Origin: Artocarpus heterophyllus
Lineage: Eukaryota > Streptophyta > Magnoliopsida > Rosales > Moraceae
NCBI GenBank assembly: GCA_025403435.1
Contig: CM046354.1
Span: forward strand, 17,734,424-17,798,423
Direction of reading: 5' to 3'
Length of the DNA: 64,000 nt
The notes beneath the pieces were generated by a model. It worked only from the letters and a program-made list of their open reading frames with translations. It was not told the origin of the DNA and did no database searches. Shown here piece by piece: positions 1 through 11,760 of this stretch. Numbering within the stretch: position 1 is the first letter of the stretch; the number at the start of each line of letters is the position of its first letter. The translations under genes were made by a program, and so were the position numbers.

Positions 1-800
1 GAATGGTGCCATACCAATACTCGCCTGATAACTATTATTGTACGCAAACTCCGCCAGATGCAAACATTGCTTCCAATTCTCGTCAAAGTCCAACGCACAG
101 GCTCGCAACATATCCTCGAGAATCTGAATAACCGGTCAGACTGCCCATCAGTCTGAGGATGAAACACCGTACTGAAGTTCAAATCCATACCTAAAGCCTC
201 CTGAAAACGCCTCAAGTACTTAGCATTAAACCTGGTGTCTCGATCAGAGGTGATGGACAAAGGAACTCCATGCAACCTCACGATATTCTGCAGATACAAA
301 TCTCCGAGAACCTTCCTAGAACACATCGACCTAAACAGAATGAAATGCGCTGATTTCATCAACCTGTCGACCACGACCCAAACTGCATCATGCCGTTGCT
401 CCATCCTCGGTAAACCTGTGAGAAAATCCATCGTCACATGCTCCCATTTCCACCCTGGAATAGGAAGAGGCTGAAGCTGACCTGCCGGCTTCTGATGCTC
501 GGCTCTCACTTGAAGACACGTCGAACACTTGGCCATGTACTCATGAACATCTTTCTTCATGCCTCTCCACCAATACTGCCTCTTCAAATCGCGATACATC
601 TTGGTGCTCCCTGGATGAATAGCGAACTGAGACCTATGAGCTTCGTCCAAAATGACTTTCATCACTTCGGTGATAGCTGGAACTGCAAGACGCTCCCAAA
701 AATACAACGACCCATCTGCATGCACACTCCATTCCTCGAACTGCTCCCTGTTCTGAATCCACGACCAAATCCCTTGCAAGTGCCGATCCTACCACTAACT
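1..800 (-). pseudogene. Ty3/gypsy integrase domain, partial
   Basis: From about 678 down to base 1 one minus-strand frame stays open. It shows an HHCC zinc-binding module (His in AHRSQFAIH, Cys pair in KCSTC), then the core with MDFLTGLP (first catalytic Asp region), ITSDRDTRF (second catalytic Asp) and HPQTDGQSDR. The family normally has Glu after QS at the third catalytic position; here the codon reads Asp. Just beyond that motif the similarity shifts frame, so the last ~100 bases to the window edge are out of register. Integrase would insert the cDNA into host DNA. The C-terminal part is outside the window. Confidence 0.85.
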
Positions 801-1425
801 TTGCCTCACCATCCGAACAAGAGCTGGAGTCACTTCCACATGATATACCGAAACTCGATCACAGTCTTCATGATACCGTAGCCTAAACTCGCTCACTGTC
901 GCATCCCTGCTCCAGTCCTCAAAAGCCAAACAAGCAAGAATCCCTGAAGACTTCCTGCTAAGCGCATCCGCGACCACATTAGCTTTTCCAGGATGATACT
1001 GCAACGCAAAATCATAATCCTCCATATACTCTACCCATCTACGCTGCCTCAAATTAAGATCCCTCTGAGTAAACAGATACCTCAAACTCTTGTGATCGGA
1101 GAAGACCTGAAACGATGCTCCATACAAGTAACACCTCCAAATCTTCAACGCGTAAACCACCGCCCGTGAGCTCCAAATCATGAGTAGGATAATTCCGCTC
1201 GTGAGGTCATAGCTGTCTCGATCTGTACGCAACTACACGTCCATGCTGCATCAACACGCATCCAAGTCCGCGCCCTGAAGCATCTGCATAAACCTCATAC
1301 GGCTCGTCACTGCTAGGAATAACCAACACTGGAGCAAAAGTCAACCGGTTCTTCAATTCTTGAAAAGCAAGCTCACAATCTTCATTCCACTCAAACCTGA
1401 CATTTTTCTTGATCAATCTCGTCAA
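795..1425 (-). pseudogene. Ty3/gypsy RNase H domain, frameshifted
   Basis: Two overlapping minus-strand frames cover the RNase H. 1425-1207 contains YEVYADASGRGLGCVLMQ, with the catalytic Asp in the DASG motif, ending at VVAYRSRQL. 1232-795 resumes in another frame with [26 protein letters not shown], then [33 protein letters not shown] and the ADALSRK motif. The shift near 1210-1230 breaks the polyprotein. The domain degrades the RNA strand during reverse transcription. It follows RT directly, as expected for this superfamily. Confidence 0.85.
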
Positions 1426-2379
1426 CGGAGCTGCAATCTTCGAAAAATCCTTTACAAATTTCCTATAATAACTTGCAAGACCTAAGAAGCTGCGAATTTT
1501 TGCTACATTCCTTAGTCGTTCCCATTACAATACAGCTTCAATTTTGGACGGATCCACAGAAATTCCATGCTCCGAGATAACATGACCTAGAAACTTGACC
1601 TCAGTCAACCAAAACTCACACTTTTCCCTCTTAGCATACAATTGGTGCTCCCGCAGAGTCTGAAGCACGATCCAGAGATGCTGCTCATGCTCCTCCCAAG
1701 TCTTAGACTACACAAGAATATCATCGATGAACACGATCATGAACTGATCCAAATACGGCCTAAATACCCTGTTCATCAAATCCATGAAAGCTGCCGGAGC
1801 ATTCGTCAACCCAAATGACATAACCAGGAATTCAAAGTGCCCATACCGAGTCCTAAAAGCTGCCTTGTGAATATCCTCTTCCTTGATCCTGAGCTGATGA
1901 TAACCCGACCGTAAATCAATCTTCAAGAAGTACCACGAACCTCCCAACTGATCAAACAACTCATCAATCCTAGGCAAGGGATACTTGTTCTTCACCGTAA
2001 CACGATTTAGCTGCCAATAATCCACACACAACCTGAGAGTCCCATCATGCTTCTTAGAAAACAAAACTGGTGCTCCCCACAGAGATGTGTTGTTCCGAAT
2101 ATACCCTTTATCAGCAGGCTCCTGAGGTTGCTTCCTCAATTCTTTCATTTCTGCCGGCGCCATCCGATTAGGTGCCATAGAAATCGGTGATGTCCCTGGA
2201 AACAACTCGATACCAAACTCAATCTCCCGATACAGTGGTAATTCTGGCAACTCGTCGGGGAAGACATCCTCGAACTCATCAACCACCAAAATTGCTAACT
2301 GCCACTCGAAACATAGGGCTTGCAATCTAGATTGGCAAGAAAAGCACAACAACCTAGATTCCTTCACCCTCCTAGACAC
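1426..2379 (-). pseudogene. Ty3/gypsy reverse transcriptase domain
   Basis: The frame 2379-1708 carries the RT fingers and palm: [62 protein letters not shown] and the catalytic FIDDILV (two metal-binding Asp). A TAG stop follows immediately after IDDILV at about 1706. The reading frame then continues to 1426 with the thumb and connection motifs [15 protein letters not shown] and SFLGLASYYRKFV, and one more stop. The N-terminal side ([14 protein letters not shown]) is the usual linker from protease to RT. The enzyme would copy element RNA into DNA in the virus-like particle, but it cannot be made full length from this copy. Confidence 0.9.
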
Positions 2380-3026
2380 GACTTCATGAGACGCTCACTC
2401 ATTAACCAATCACTACCACCCTGGTAAGTGATCACCGTCCACCTATCAAACACTAGGGTCACTTTTCTAAGTTGGCAGTCCACGACTGCACTATACCTGG
2501 ACAACCAGTCCATCCCTAGAATTACATCATAGGAGCTCATGGGGAGTATAATCAAATCACTTTTCAAAATCTCATCCCCAATCTTTATTTTACAGGATTT
2601 ACACATACAATTTACACACACCCGCCCCAAGGGAGAAGTTATGACTAGGGGTTGATTAAACTCTTCTACCTCTAATCCCAAGGCATGTGCAAAAGAACTC
2701 GAAATGAGAGAATGAGAGGCACCAATATCAAATAAAACGCGAGCTAAAGACCTAGAAACCAAGATCATACCATCGATAACCGCGTTACCAACATGAGAAT
2801 CTGACCCTCCAGATGCCATTGCATGGACCTGCACTGGCGCCTTTCCTTTCCCTCTACCAACATTGCTGGGTCCTGGATTACTCGGCCGATGCTGCTGAGA
2901 TGGAGACGACTGCACACTACCTGTACTCGGCGCTCGATACTGAGGAACATTGCGTTGAAAATGCTGCGGCTGCTGCCCCTGTGCCGGATATGAGAATTGC
3001 TGAGGAGAGAACTGGGGATACTGCAA
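2364..3026 (-). pseudogene. Ty3/gypsy gag C-terminus and aspartic protease
   Basis: The first third is Gln/Pro/Ser rich, as in the gag tail after the zinc knuckle. The protease follows: VLFDIGASHSLISSSFA, where the family active site is Asp-Thr/Ser-Gly; here the middle residue is Ile, one base step from Thr, so the catalytic triplet is probably dead. The conserved SYDVILGMDWLSRY downstream confirms a retropepsin of the Ty3 type. The ORF ends at 2364, overlapping the RT frame by 16 bases, so a frameshift separates protease from RT in this copy. The enzyme would cleave the polyprotein during particle maturation. Confidence 0.85.
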
Positions 3027-3971
3027 CTGCAGGTACTGCAGAGGTAGAGGTAAGGTCTGAGGCTGAGACGAACGATTGGCATCCTCCCCAATCTGAGATC
3101 CAAGACGAGCACTCCTGATCGGACAATTCCTCTTGATGTGTCCAGGCTGCTGATAGAAATGACAATGAAAGCTGTAGGGATTGCTGCGCCCGCTACCAGA
3201 TGAACTACTGCTACCACTGGTCGCACCACCTTGCTTGCCCTTCCCCGGAGCTGGACGACTACTGGTGCTTTTCCTGCCACTCCTCTACGGTCCTCCTGAA
3301 GCCTTGGCTCGGTCCTCACAATACTGCACATAGTCATTCTCCACGGAGATCGTCGACGACACAAGCTCTCCAAAACTCCTAAGCCGTAGAGCAACCAACT
3401 ACCGTCGAATAGGAGCCTTGAGCCCTTCCTAAAACTTAATACATTTTTCATGCTCCGATGCCACCGCTGATGGAGCAAACCTAGCCAACTCATTAAACTT
3501 TGCCTCATACTCCCGAACTGATAGATCACCCTGCTGTAACCTATAGAACTCAGCTGCCTTCTGATCTCTATACCCTTGCAGAAAATATCAATCATAGAAC
3601 AGCTCCTCGAACCTGTCCCAACTGATATCACCACCGCGCTCCAAACGCTTAGCTTGTTTCCACCAAGTGTTAGCGCCACCCTCAAGCTTATACGCAGCAA
3701 ATTCCACACAATACTCCCCAGGCACACCAAGGGTATCCAAATGCTTCAAAACAGAATCCAGCCAATACTCTGCTAACTGCGGATCCCCACTGCCATCAAA
3801 AGTCGAAACTGACGCACGCCGAAATTCCTTAAAGTACGCATGTCGACTACCAACATCAGAATCTCCCGGTCTAGCCCTGGCTGCCATCTGCCGAAAAGCC
3901 GCAAACATAGACCTCATCATTTCCAAACTCGGCGTCGGCAGTCGAACGACGTCTAGGTGCCATTCTCTCAC
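3027..3971 (-). pseudogene. Ty3/gypsy gag (capsid/nucleocapsid), broken
   Basis: The open frame 3971-3588 contains a retrotransposon gag domain: SRHAYFKEFRRASVSTFDGS, then GDPQLAEYWLDSVLKHLD and WWKQAKRLERGGDISWDRFEELFYD. An ATG at 3963 in another frame encodes a basic start (MAPRRRS), more typical of these gags, so the true start is probably 3963 with a frameshift soon after. After a stop at 3588 the similarity continues through QKAAEFYRLQQGDLSVREYE and reaches a zinc knuckle near 3150-3115 reading CHFYQQPGHIKRNC. The second Cys of the CX2CX4HX4C knuckle is Tyr, a single G-to-A step. Gag would form the particle shell and bind RNA. Confidence 0.85.
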
Positions 3972-4050
3972 TTATGAAAATAAAATTTGGACTGTCAGAG
4001 GTATTTCATTGTCAAACCTATGTGTGCACAATTCCCAAGGTTCATAACTT

Positions 4051-4065
4051 TGAGCTTTGATACCA
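4051..4065 (-). other. Primer binding site, tRNA-iMet type
   Basis: On the minus strand this reads TGGTATCAAAGCTCA, three bases inside the LTR end. It closely matches the TGGTATCAGAGC primer site complementary to the initiator methionine tRNA used by many plant retrotransposons. It fixes the 3' boundary of the 5' LTR at 4069. Confidence 0.8.
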
Positions 4066-4068
4066 TTC

Positions 4069-6252
4069 TGTCACGCCCTAGAGTACGGGGGTGACGTGGC
4101 AGATTATTTAAATTAACTAAAAGAGAATTTAATTAAAATTCAAAGTTTAAGGGGTTTGAATCAAGTATAAAATGTGGGATTCATTAAAATACTTTATAAA
4201 GAGTTCATCTACATTAAACAATTTAAAAAATTAAATGAATATATACTAAAATAATAAAGCCGCGAGCATGGGTCCCACAGACCCACAACTTGTGCACATA
4301 CATGGTACTGACAATATCATAAATACAATCACAGTCCAGATACAAATAAAGTTAAAATCTTACATGCCTTGATTAAATGATACAAAATATAAATTAATTC
4401 TTCTATTGCTCCTGAGTTCGGTCTGAAGAATCCTCTTCAAACCTAAATGGGAAACCACCTAGAGGGGGAAATTTAAAACAAATAAAACGTGAGCGAAAGG
4501 CTCAGTAGGACTAAGTTTTATAAAATAATTTAATTTAAAGAAACATGACATTATTCAGAAGTTATTTAAAAGAAACTTTGAATAAACAAATAAATAAGCA
4601 ATTTTAAGTAAAACCATCCTTACCCAGAACAGTTTACTTGGATAACCAGAAATATCAGTTTCTTTTCCTAGGCAAACCATAATAATGTCACCACCGTAGT
4701 GGCCCAGCTGGGTTTCGGGACTTGCCCCTAAGGTCGATCGCTACACGACCTGATCTCTGATATGGCATCATGCCTATATATTTAATATCATTATCATTCA
4801 AACCCAATTACCGAGTGTTGTCATTTACATTCATTATGAAGTTCATTTCAGTTCATGGTATATTAAAATATGACCGATAAATTCATTTTTCAAACAACCG
4901 TTGAAAACACTTTAATAGAAATCCTTTTCAAAGCCAAATCATTTCAAAACCAGGCTACCAAAGAGATGGTGTAGAAGTCCTACCTCAATACTCGTGCCGG
5001 TGCCCCACACCGAAATCCCGGTCTGCTATACGTTAGCTCTGTGGAACCATAAACGATCCTAGATACAAACTAAGTCAATCAATATCTTGTTCGAGACATC
5101 CTATGTTACTAAACCATTTCATGATGTCCTAGTGTACCATTTGTACCTTTAAAATCATTCTATAAGGTTGAAATTTAAATCAGGGTTCAAAACATTGAAA
5201 ATGGGTAAAAATCACAAAATTTTCTATGCCTCGGTCGGCCTGTCGGACTCCCTGCTTCAGCCGGCCGAACTGTACGGTTCAGCCTATCGAAAGTCAGGTC
5301 CGGTCAGCCGATCATTTCCCCAGGTTTGGCCTGTCGGACGAAAGAACACTGGCTTGCCGATCCCTATTCCGGCCTGCCAAACACAGGCCGAACTGGGAAA
5401 ACCCAGAAATCTCAGCCACGGGTTTCTCGATCCCCAAAACACAAATCTTGATTATAACCTATTTTTCTCAAATCCCAGGCATAGAAAACAATCATAGTTG
5501 ATAGAAAAACATACTAGAACATATTTGGACTCATTTAAACAAGATTTAGACTCAAAAATCTTAAAAATCCAAAAATGAGAAAATAGGGAGAAAAATGAAA
5601 AATCTTGAATCCAATCCGTTTTTCTTCAATCTAAGCTTAGATTCTAGTTGTTCTAAGTTCATTTAACTCAAATCCAAGGTTTTCTAAGCTTAAACAAACC
5701 TAGATTTCAAAAATGCACAAAATTGAAAATTTTGGAAAAAGTTTAGAAATTTCAAAACTAACCTCGAATCGAAGCTTCAATCCACATTCTCGGTTGCTAA
5801 ACCACATCCCCGAGCCTCCTCCTTGCTAACCCGAAGCTTAGATTTGAATTTTGATTCAAAATTTTGAGAGAAAATTTGAGAGAGAGGAGAGGAAACCGAG
5901 AGAGAGAGAGTCATGGGAGAGAGGAGAGAGAGTGAGTTGAGAGAGTGAAGAGAGAGAGGGAGAGAAAGGGAATAAATAGAGAAAAATAGTGGGCAGTTTT
6001 ACTGTGCGAAAACCATGTGCCGCCCACGGTTTTGTAAAACGGACTATTTTTAACATTTTACAAATTGTTGTGTTTTAAAACTCAAAACATTATTTCAAAA
6101 CAATAAGAAATCATTTGAATGCATCAATTTAACAAAACAACCAAAAATTCAAAATCCAACCAAATAATATAATTAATGTTAAAACATTAATTATGGCACA
6201 CTAATTCATCATTTACATTACATTAACATTGAATAAATTTTGGGGCGTTACC
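4069..6252 (-). repeat. 5' LTR of minus-strand Ty3/gypsy element
   Basis: On the minus strand this runs from about GGTAACGCCCC (6252) to GGGCGTGACA (4069), ~2.18 kb. The expected first TG is not intact. The whole right part is mirrored by the plus-strand LTR at 6253-8119: compare AGCTGGGTTTCGGGACTTGCC near 4708 with its reverse complement near 7450. A CT-rich tract (reading minus, 5960-5870) follows an AT-rich TATA-like stretch and probably marks the start of transcription. The LTR carries a GC-rich palindrome array at 5235-5394, annotated separately. Confidence 0.85.
5235..5394. repeat. 22-bp-phased CGGCCTGCCGA palindrome array (gypsy LTR)
   Basis: Copies of a degenerate TCGGCCTGCC motif begin at 5235, 5257, 5279, 5304, 5326, 5349 and 5369, giving steps of 22, 22, 25, 22, 23 and 20 bases, with a last partial near 5384. 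The tract is GC-rich inside an otherwise AT-rich LTR. The same motif and spacing occur in two other retrotransposon families in the window. Reading frames through it are by-products of its low complexity. Confidence 0.8.
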
Positions 6253-8119
6253 CTGCGTCTCTCTCTTTCTCACTCAATCTCTCAAATTTTTGAAACAAAA
6301 ATTAGTGCTGAGCTATGGGTTAGTGGATTGAAGGCTAGGGAACACTATTTAGCCACCACAAACTTTATTTCAAGTTTTGATTCAAGGTTAGTTCTAAATT
6401 TCTAAACTTTTACAAATTTCTTAGCATTTTAAAGTTTAAGTTTTCTTACGCTTAGAGAAGTTTTAATCTAAGTTAGAGGAACTTAAAACAACTAGAATCC
6501 AAGTTTTGTTTGATCAAAAAATGGATTTGAATCAAGATTTTTCATTTTTTTTCATTTTTCTTTATTTTTGGAAATTTTCAAACACATTGTGTAAATCTTG
6601 TTGAAATTGGTTTAAAAGTGTTTTATATTGTTTTTCTATCGAATATGATCATTATCCATGCCAAGGAATTGAGAAAACATGTTGAAATTTAAGATTTGGG
6701 CTCGAAGAGACCGAAACCCGTGCCTGAAAAATTCTAGAATTTTTCTAGATCAACAGGCCAAAGTTCGTGTTCGGCAGACCATATTCATCCTTCCGGCAAG
6801 CCAAACCTAGAAAAGTTTGGCCGACTAGACCTGGCTTTCTAACAAGCTGACCTACACAATTCGGCCGGCCGAACCAGGGTAACTGGCAGGCCGACCGTGC
6901 ATGGTGAGATTTTGTTATTTTTCACCCATTTTCATTGTTTTGAATCCCGATTGAGATTTTAACAACACAGTATGATTTTACAAACTTAAATGGCACACTA
7001 GCACACCATGAGATAGTTTAGTAGCATAGGATATCTCAAGTTAGATACTGATGGATGCAGTTTATATATTTAAAAGTTATTCGTGGTTTCGTGGAGCTAA
7101 CGTGTAGCGGACCGGGATTTCGGTGTGGGACATTAGCACGAGTATTGAGTTAGGACTTCTACCCTTTCCTTGGTAACCAGTTTTAAAATAATTTTGGCCT
7201 CAAAAGAATTTTTATTAAAATGTTTTTCAATGATGGATTGAAAAAGGATTTTATTGGTTATTTTCATAAACAGTAGACTGAGGTGACTTTCATAATAAAC
7301 CTCATAATGAATATAAATGATTATATTCGGTAAAAGGAGATTTTTAATAATTATAAAAGGATATATATATATATATGTATATATATTAGTTTAAGGGCAT
7401 GATGCCATATCAGAGATCGGGTCGTATAGAGTGCGACCTTAGGGGCAGGTCCTGAAACCCAGCTGGGCCACTACGGTCGTATTTCATATATGGTTTGCCT
7501 AGGAAAAGAAAATGATATTCTTTCTGGTCGACCAATAAATGGTTTTCGGTAAGATTAACTTTATTAAATTTTATTTATTTATTCATGTATTTAAGTCTAT
7601 TTTCTTAAGTAATGAAAATCTTCCTTTTAAAATTAAATGTTTTAAAATATAGTCTTACTGAGCCTTTCGCTCACATTTTATTTGTTTTCAAAATCTTTCC
7701 CTTTTAGGTGGATTTCAGCTTAGGTTCGAAGAAGAGTCCGTTAATCGGACTATCGAGTAGTAGAAGAACCAAGTAGGTGATTTGATTTACAAAGAAATCA
7801 AGGCATGTATAACTTTAACTTTCTCTTTATTTTTGGACTGTGGTTGTAAATTAATATTGTCAGTACTATGTGTGTACATAAGATGTGAATCGGTGGGACC
7901 TATTCTCGTTTCTCCTTATTTCTTTATTATTATTTCCTTATTGTTTATTTTTTTATTCTTATGTGTTTAATTATTATAATTGCTCGCTTTAAAAAGATTT
8001 TAAAATTATCACATTTTCATAAATAATTTCTTAATTCTTAAACTCATGTTTTAACTAAATTGCTACTTAATTAACTTAATAAAACCACCATGTCACCTCC
8101 CGTACTCCGGGGCTTGACA
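6253..8119 (+). repeat. Truncated plus-strand LTR of the same gypsy family
   Basis: This is a reverse-complement relative of 4069-6252. It lacks the first ~0.4 kb of the LTR, starts in the CT-rich leader (6253) and ends at CTTGACA (8119). No gypsy internal sequence follows at 8120, so it behaves as a solo or end fragment. It holds its own GC-rich palindrome array at 6750-6893. A TA microsatellite lies at 7363-7388. The final ~370 bases recur at 39191-39560 in front of copy 3 of the large segment, so this LTR predates that duplication. Confidence 0.85.
6750..6893. repeat. 22-bp-phased palindrome array in the inverted LTR
   Basis: GGCAGGCC-type motifs start at 6750, 6771 and 6793 (steps 21 and 22). 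More degenerate copies lie near 6816 and 6842, and good copies at 6861 (TCGGCCGGCC) and 6883 (22 apart). It is the counterpart of the array at 5235-5394 in the opposite LTR. Confidence 0.7.
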
Positions 8120-8384
8120 TGACTTTCAGCAATAGAGAAAATTTTAATTAATATTGCCAAAATATGATCTCGATGTGTATGGCATAGGCATGTGACATAT
8201 ATTATATAAATAACTTTGGCTTGCAATAAAATTTAATTTTACATTGTATGACTTGCAGTATTACATTTGATGTATCCATTAGCAACGCAAATAAGAATTT
8301 CTCCTAGTTAAACCTAGTAGATTTTAAGCCATGCATGCACCAAGATACAAGACAAAACACATGCGACTGCTTAAGCCTCGAGAT

Positions 8385-8935
8385 CCAGCATGGGCCAACC
8401 CTTTTGACCCTAGGCTCATGACGGGCCTAGGCTGGGCATAAGAGAAAACCCTTAGCCTAAATTTGGCTCAAGCCCTAGCGTTTGAAGGGCTGTGCTGTGT
8501 CGGGCCTACGCCCAGGCCTGTAAGATTGGACTTTAAAATTTTAAATTTTAAATTTTTATTTATTTTTAATAAGTTTTAAATAAAAAATTAATAAGCATTG
8601 CATTATGGGACTACTAAGTGTAAAGAAAGATTTCTAAATATTATATAGAGTATTAAAAAAACAATTTTCTTATTTTTTTCAATATGTAGCTAGTGCAAAA
8701 TTATATTTTAAACTTGTGATACATGTATGAAAATAATAAGTATAGTCAAAAATAAAAAAATTACATAAATAAATATCTGCCTTGGTGATTGAAAATTTAT
8801 ATTTCTTTTAAAGGTTTAAAATTCAAATATTAAAGAAGGTAAAATAGGCGTATTTTTTAAACCAATAAAAGGGCTTTGGTGTGCCAAGGCAAGGCTAGGC
8901 CCTGCATTATAAAAGGCAGAGGCAGGTGATCTCTA
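8385..8935. mobile_element. Possible hAT-like non-autonomous element remnant, copy 1
   Basis: Two GC-rich patches (8388-8520 with GGGCCTAGGCTGGGC and GTGCTGTGTCGGGCC; 8870-8935 with GGCAAGGCTAGGCCCTGC) bound an AT-rich core. GGCC/AGCCC-rich ends in inverted arrangement are typical of plant hAT elements of the Ac type. GGGCCTAG is shared in inverted orientation, but no clean terminal repeat or 8-bp target duplication was found. The same structure is in copy 3 at about 39833-40375. Confidence 0.35.
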
Positions 8936-10106
8936 ATTCAGCCATGTAATAAAATACAACAACTTAAAGGGTTAACTTTTAAAACTTTTACATTTGTTTT
9001 CTATTTGAAAGGAGAACTAGGCAAAATACTACTCATAGGCATCGTTAACCAATACTAAATTTTATTTTTTGCCTCCTTTCGTTTCTTGTTTTTTTAATCC
9101 ACTTTGTCAATAACGTTTTCACCAAAATACAAACATAACTTGTTATCATTGCCGAAAAACATATCCTAATCTAATCTTATCCTTTTGTTTATCCTCCCTC
9201 TCTTTTCTTGTCACTTCTCTCCTTCCCTCCCATCTCTCCCTCTCCTTCTTCTTTATTCCCCTATATAGCAACCCTATTAAAGTACCAGTTACTAAAACTA
9301 TGTTATCTTATACTTGTATATATTTTAGCATAATTACTTAGATTTACATAGTAATTTTTTAAATCATAACAATAATTAGTTTAAAATTGTTTCTTTTAAA
9401 CCATTTCTTAAATTAAAATAAATCCTTTTTAAACCATTTCTAAATTAAATATCATTGTTAACTTTCTTATTAGAACTTAGTATATTTGTTACAACATAAT
9501 AAAGTAACTGTTGCAACATATTAATCATAAAATTTTCTAGACTAGGATTGCATGACTACAACCTTAGTCTCCTAAGTATATTTACATAAAACTAATTAAA
9601 CATAATAATTTCTAATAAACATGCCACAAAAGATTTATTTGCTTAAGCAGTATCCATTCTCATTTCTACCCTTCATTTGCTACTCACTATCGCCAATCAA
9701 GTGTTGCTGGAAGGTTTTTTACCTATTCATTTCTACCCTTCATTTGCTACTCACTATCGTAAATTATACTCTCAAAATATAATTGAAAACATTTAATGAA
9801 TCATGCATAAGTCGATTATGCTTTCTTATGAACATATCTTATCATATTTAATGGGCCCAAGTATTCATAGCAGTTGTATATGATCATTGTGAGGTTAAGA
9901 TTCACGAGGTCTCCAACGACTCTAACATCATAAACTTAACTTAAGTCCTCCTTATAGGTCGAGAGGTTGGTATGGCATTGTTAACTTATCTTGTTTTATT
10001 TATTTCCCTTAACATATTATGTGTATGCAGCATGATACTACATAATATCAAATATTGTATATAACAAATATGCTTGACTTAAAGGGAGTATACAATATAC
10101 TTTAAT
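8936..10106. other. Gene-free AT-rich sequence
   Basis: No open frame of note and no transposon domain. A short segment, TTCATTTGCTACTCACTATCG, is repeated at about 9667 and 9736, a local tandem duplication also present in copies 2 and 3. Confidence 0.6.
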
Positions 10107-10330
10107 ACTACATACATCACATATGGTGTATGACATAATCGTGGCATGCCATAACCTAATATGACATATCATACCATGGCGTGTCATAACATAGCATAAT
10201 ATAACACAACATATTATGACACAATATAAATATTATGACGTGGTATAGCATAATATAACATAGCATACGCATGGCGTGAGATAGCATAGCATTAATCATG
10301 CATTTCATATTTTGCATAAAGCATATAAAA
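10107..10330. repeat. Degenerate CATGACATAGCATAATATAACA repeat, copy 1
   Basis: Irregular repeats of the elements CATGACAT, CATAGCAT, TAATATAACA and CATGGCGTG over about 220 bases. Equivalent tracts lie at about 20266-20470 and 41563-41765 with small length differences. Open frames through it on the minus strand (rich in Met, Cys, Tyr, Ile) are artefacts of the repeat. Confidence 0.7.
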
Positions 10331-11261
10331 ACATATAAAAACCATAGTTTTTATGATGAAGGTGAGATTCTTACTTACGTGGTTTCTAGAAAATAAAATC
10401 TGCTATCTCATAGGGTTCCTGTTTACTCACACTTAGTTTTTGTGGAAAAGCACCCAAATGAGTGTATGAGCTTAACTTGTTCTATGCTAATTAATTTAGC
10501 ATTTTGTAAAAAGAAAATTAAATTCCTTCCTAAAAGAATTTTCTTTTATTATCGGAATACTTGACTATTTGGGTAGTTAAAATGATTAACTAAGTTAAAT
10601 CCTTATAACTTAGAACTTTGCTTCTTAATTTCCTTTAATTGATCATGCTAATGTAAATAATTAATGTATTAATTATGCAATTAATTAATTATTTTCTTCT
10701 AATAACTTAGCTTGATAATCGTCCCATTCTATTTATGTTGGGATCATATTTATACAAAAGGTCCATTTGAATATGAATAGTGACATTAGGCCCATAAGCC
10801 CATATCTAGTTACTCTTCATTTCAATAGGCCAATATGGCTCACTAACACTAGAGGTGTTCTACAGTATTTTGAATATTGAGCTGAGAGGGATTTTGGTCC
10901 CAAAATAGTCTTTAGATGTGAAAGGTGTTGGGCTCATAATTTGGCATTCTAATATGGTGGGTATTTCATGAATCTTGTTCAAGAAAAACTATTTGAAAAA
11001 TCCTTATAGTTGTCTAAGAAAACTCGAGTATTGTATATAAAATTTCGTGCCAAAAATCAAATATTAAAATAGAGTCCGAATTTGATAAAACTATGAGCTA
11101 TGGACTCATATAATCTTTTGAGTTCTACAATTCCTTTTTTGGTCGTAAAATATAATTCTTCTATGAAACAAGAGTTTTTGTCAAAAACAAGTATTGTAGA
11201 TGCACTTTTATAGTAATATTGTACACATCAAATAAATGTATGTTAGAGACATTTTTCTTAA

Positions 11262-11760
11262 AAATTTTCTTCATGAAAGTTTCTCATTTTTACAAGTTCT
11301 AGAACTTTTGTGTTTTTCAAAATCTTTGTTTTTTGTTTGTAACATATATGCATTTAGTGATTTATCAAAATTTACTGAATTTTATAGTTTTCTATAAAAA
11401 ATTTTTACTACTTTTCAAAATCTATATTAAACTTCCTTTTAGAGGCAAAATCTTAAAAAATTTTCTTCATGAAAGTTTTTTGTTGCGTCAAGATCTAACA
11501 TTTTTATGTTTAACAAAAGTTGTGGTTCAGACTTTGCTACGATTGTTTTTGTTAAAACAAAAAACTGCATCGTTTTTTAAACTTAAACTAAAATCTGCCT
11601 AATATGCTATTTTAGTGGCAAAATCATAAAAAGTTTTCTTCATGAAATTCTTTGTTTTATTGACAGCTAAAATTTAATGTTTTGTAAAAATTGTGATTCT
11701 GTCTCTAAAAGGGTCACTTGTACAAAAAACTTTGGTTGCCTTAAATTAAAATAATTTTTG
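11262..11760. repeat. Three diverged ~180-bp units starting CTTCATGAAA, copy 1
   Basis: Units begin TTTTCTTCATGAAA at about 11265, 11460 and 11632. Each is followed by a diverged version of a segment containing ..TAACATTTTTATGTTTAACAAAAGTTGTGG.. or its equivalent (in pieces, not continuous identity). The spacing is about 195 and 172 bases. The same trio is in copy 2 (from ~21416) and copy 3 (from ~42720). Such CATGAAAGTT units occur in LTRs of some plant gypsy elements, so this may be an eroded LTR; no boundaries were found. Confidence 0.45.

Larger units (their letters stand above)
1..6252 (-). mobile_element. Ty3/gypsy LTR retrotransposon, left end outside window
   Basis: Reading on the minus strand, the order is 5' LTR (6252 to 4069), tRNA primer site (4065 to 4051), gag, protease, reverse transcriptase, RNase H and integrase, which runs off the window at base 1. 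RT-RNase H-integrase order is diagnostic of Ty3/gypsy. The coding part is broken by several stops and frameshifts, so this copy is dead as an autonomous element. Its 3' LTR must lie to the left of the window. On the right it abuts a truncated LTR of the same family in the opposite orientation, which suggests insertion into, or rearrangement with, an older relative. The lineage inside Ty3/gypsy is not assigned. Confidence 0.9.

Noticed and set aside
2765..3730. 321-codon minus frame, the longest in the gypsy-1 gag region
   Set aside because: Out of frame with gag and protease, which have recognisable motifs in other frames; composition is shadow-like.
5168..5501. Open frames on the plus strand across the gypsy LTR
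   Set aside because: They exist because the 22-bp GC-rich array lacks stops; no domain, and they lie in an LTR.
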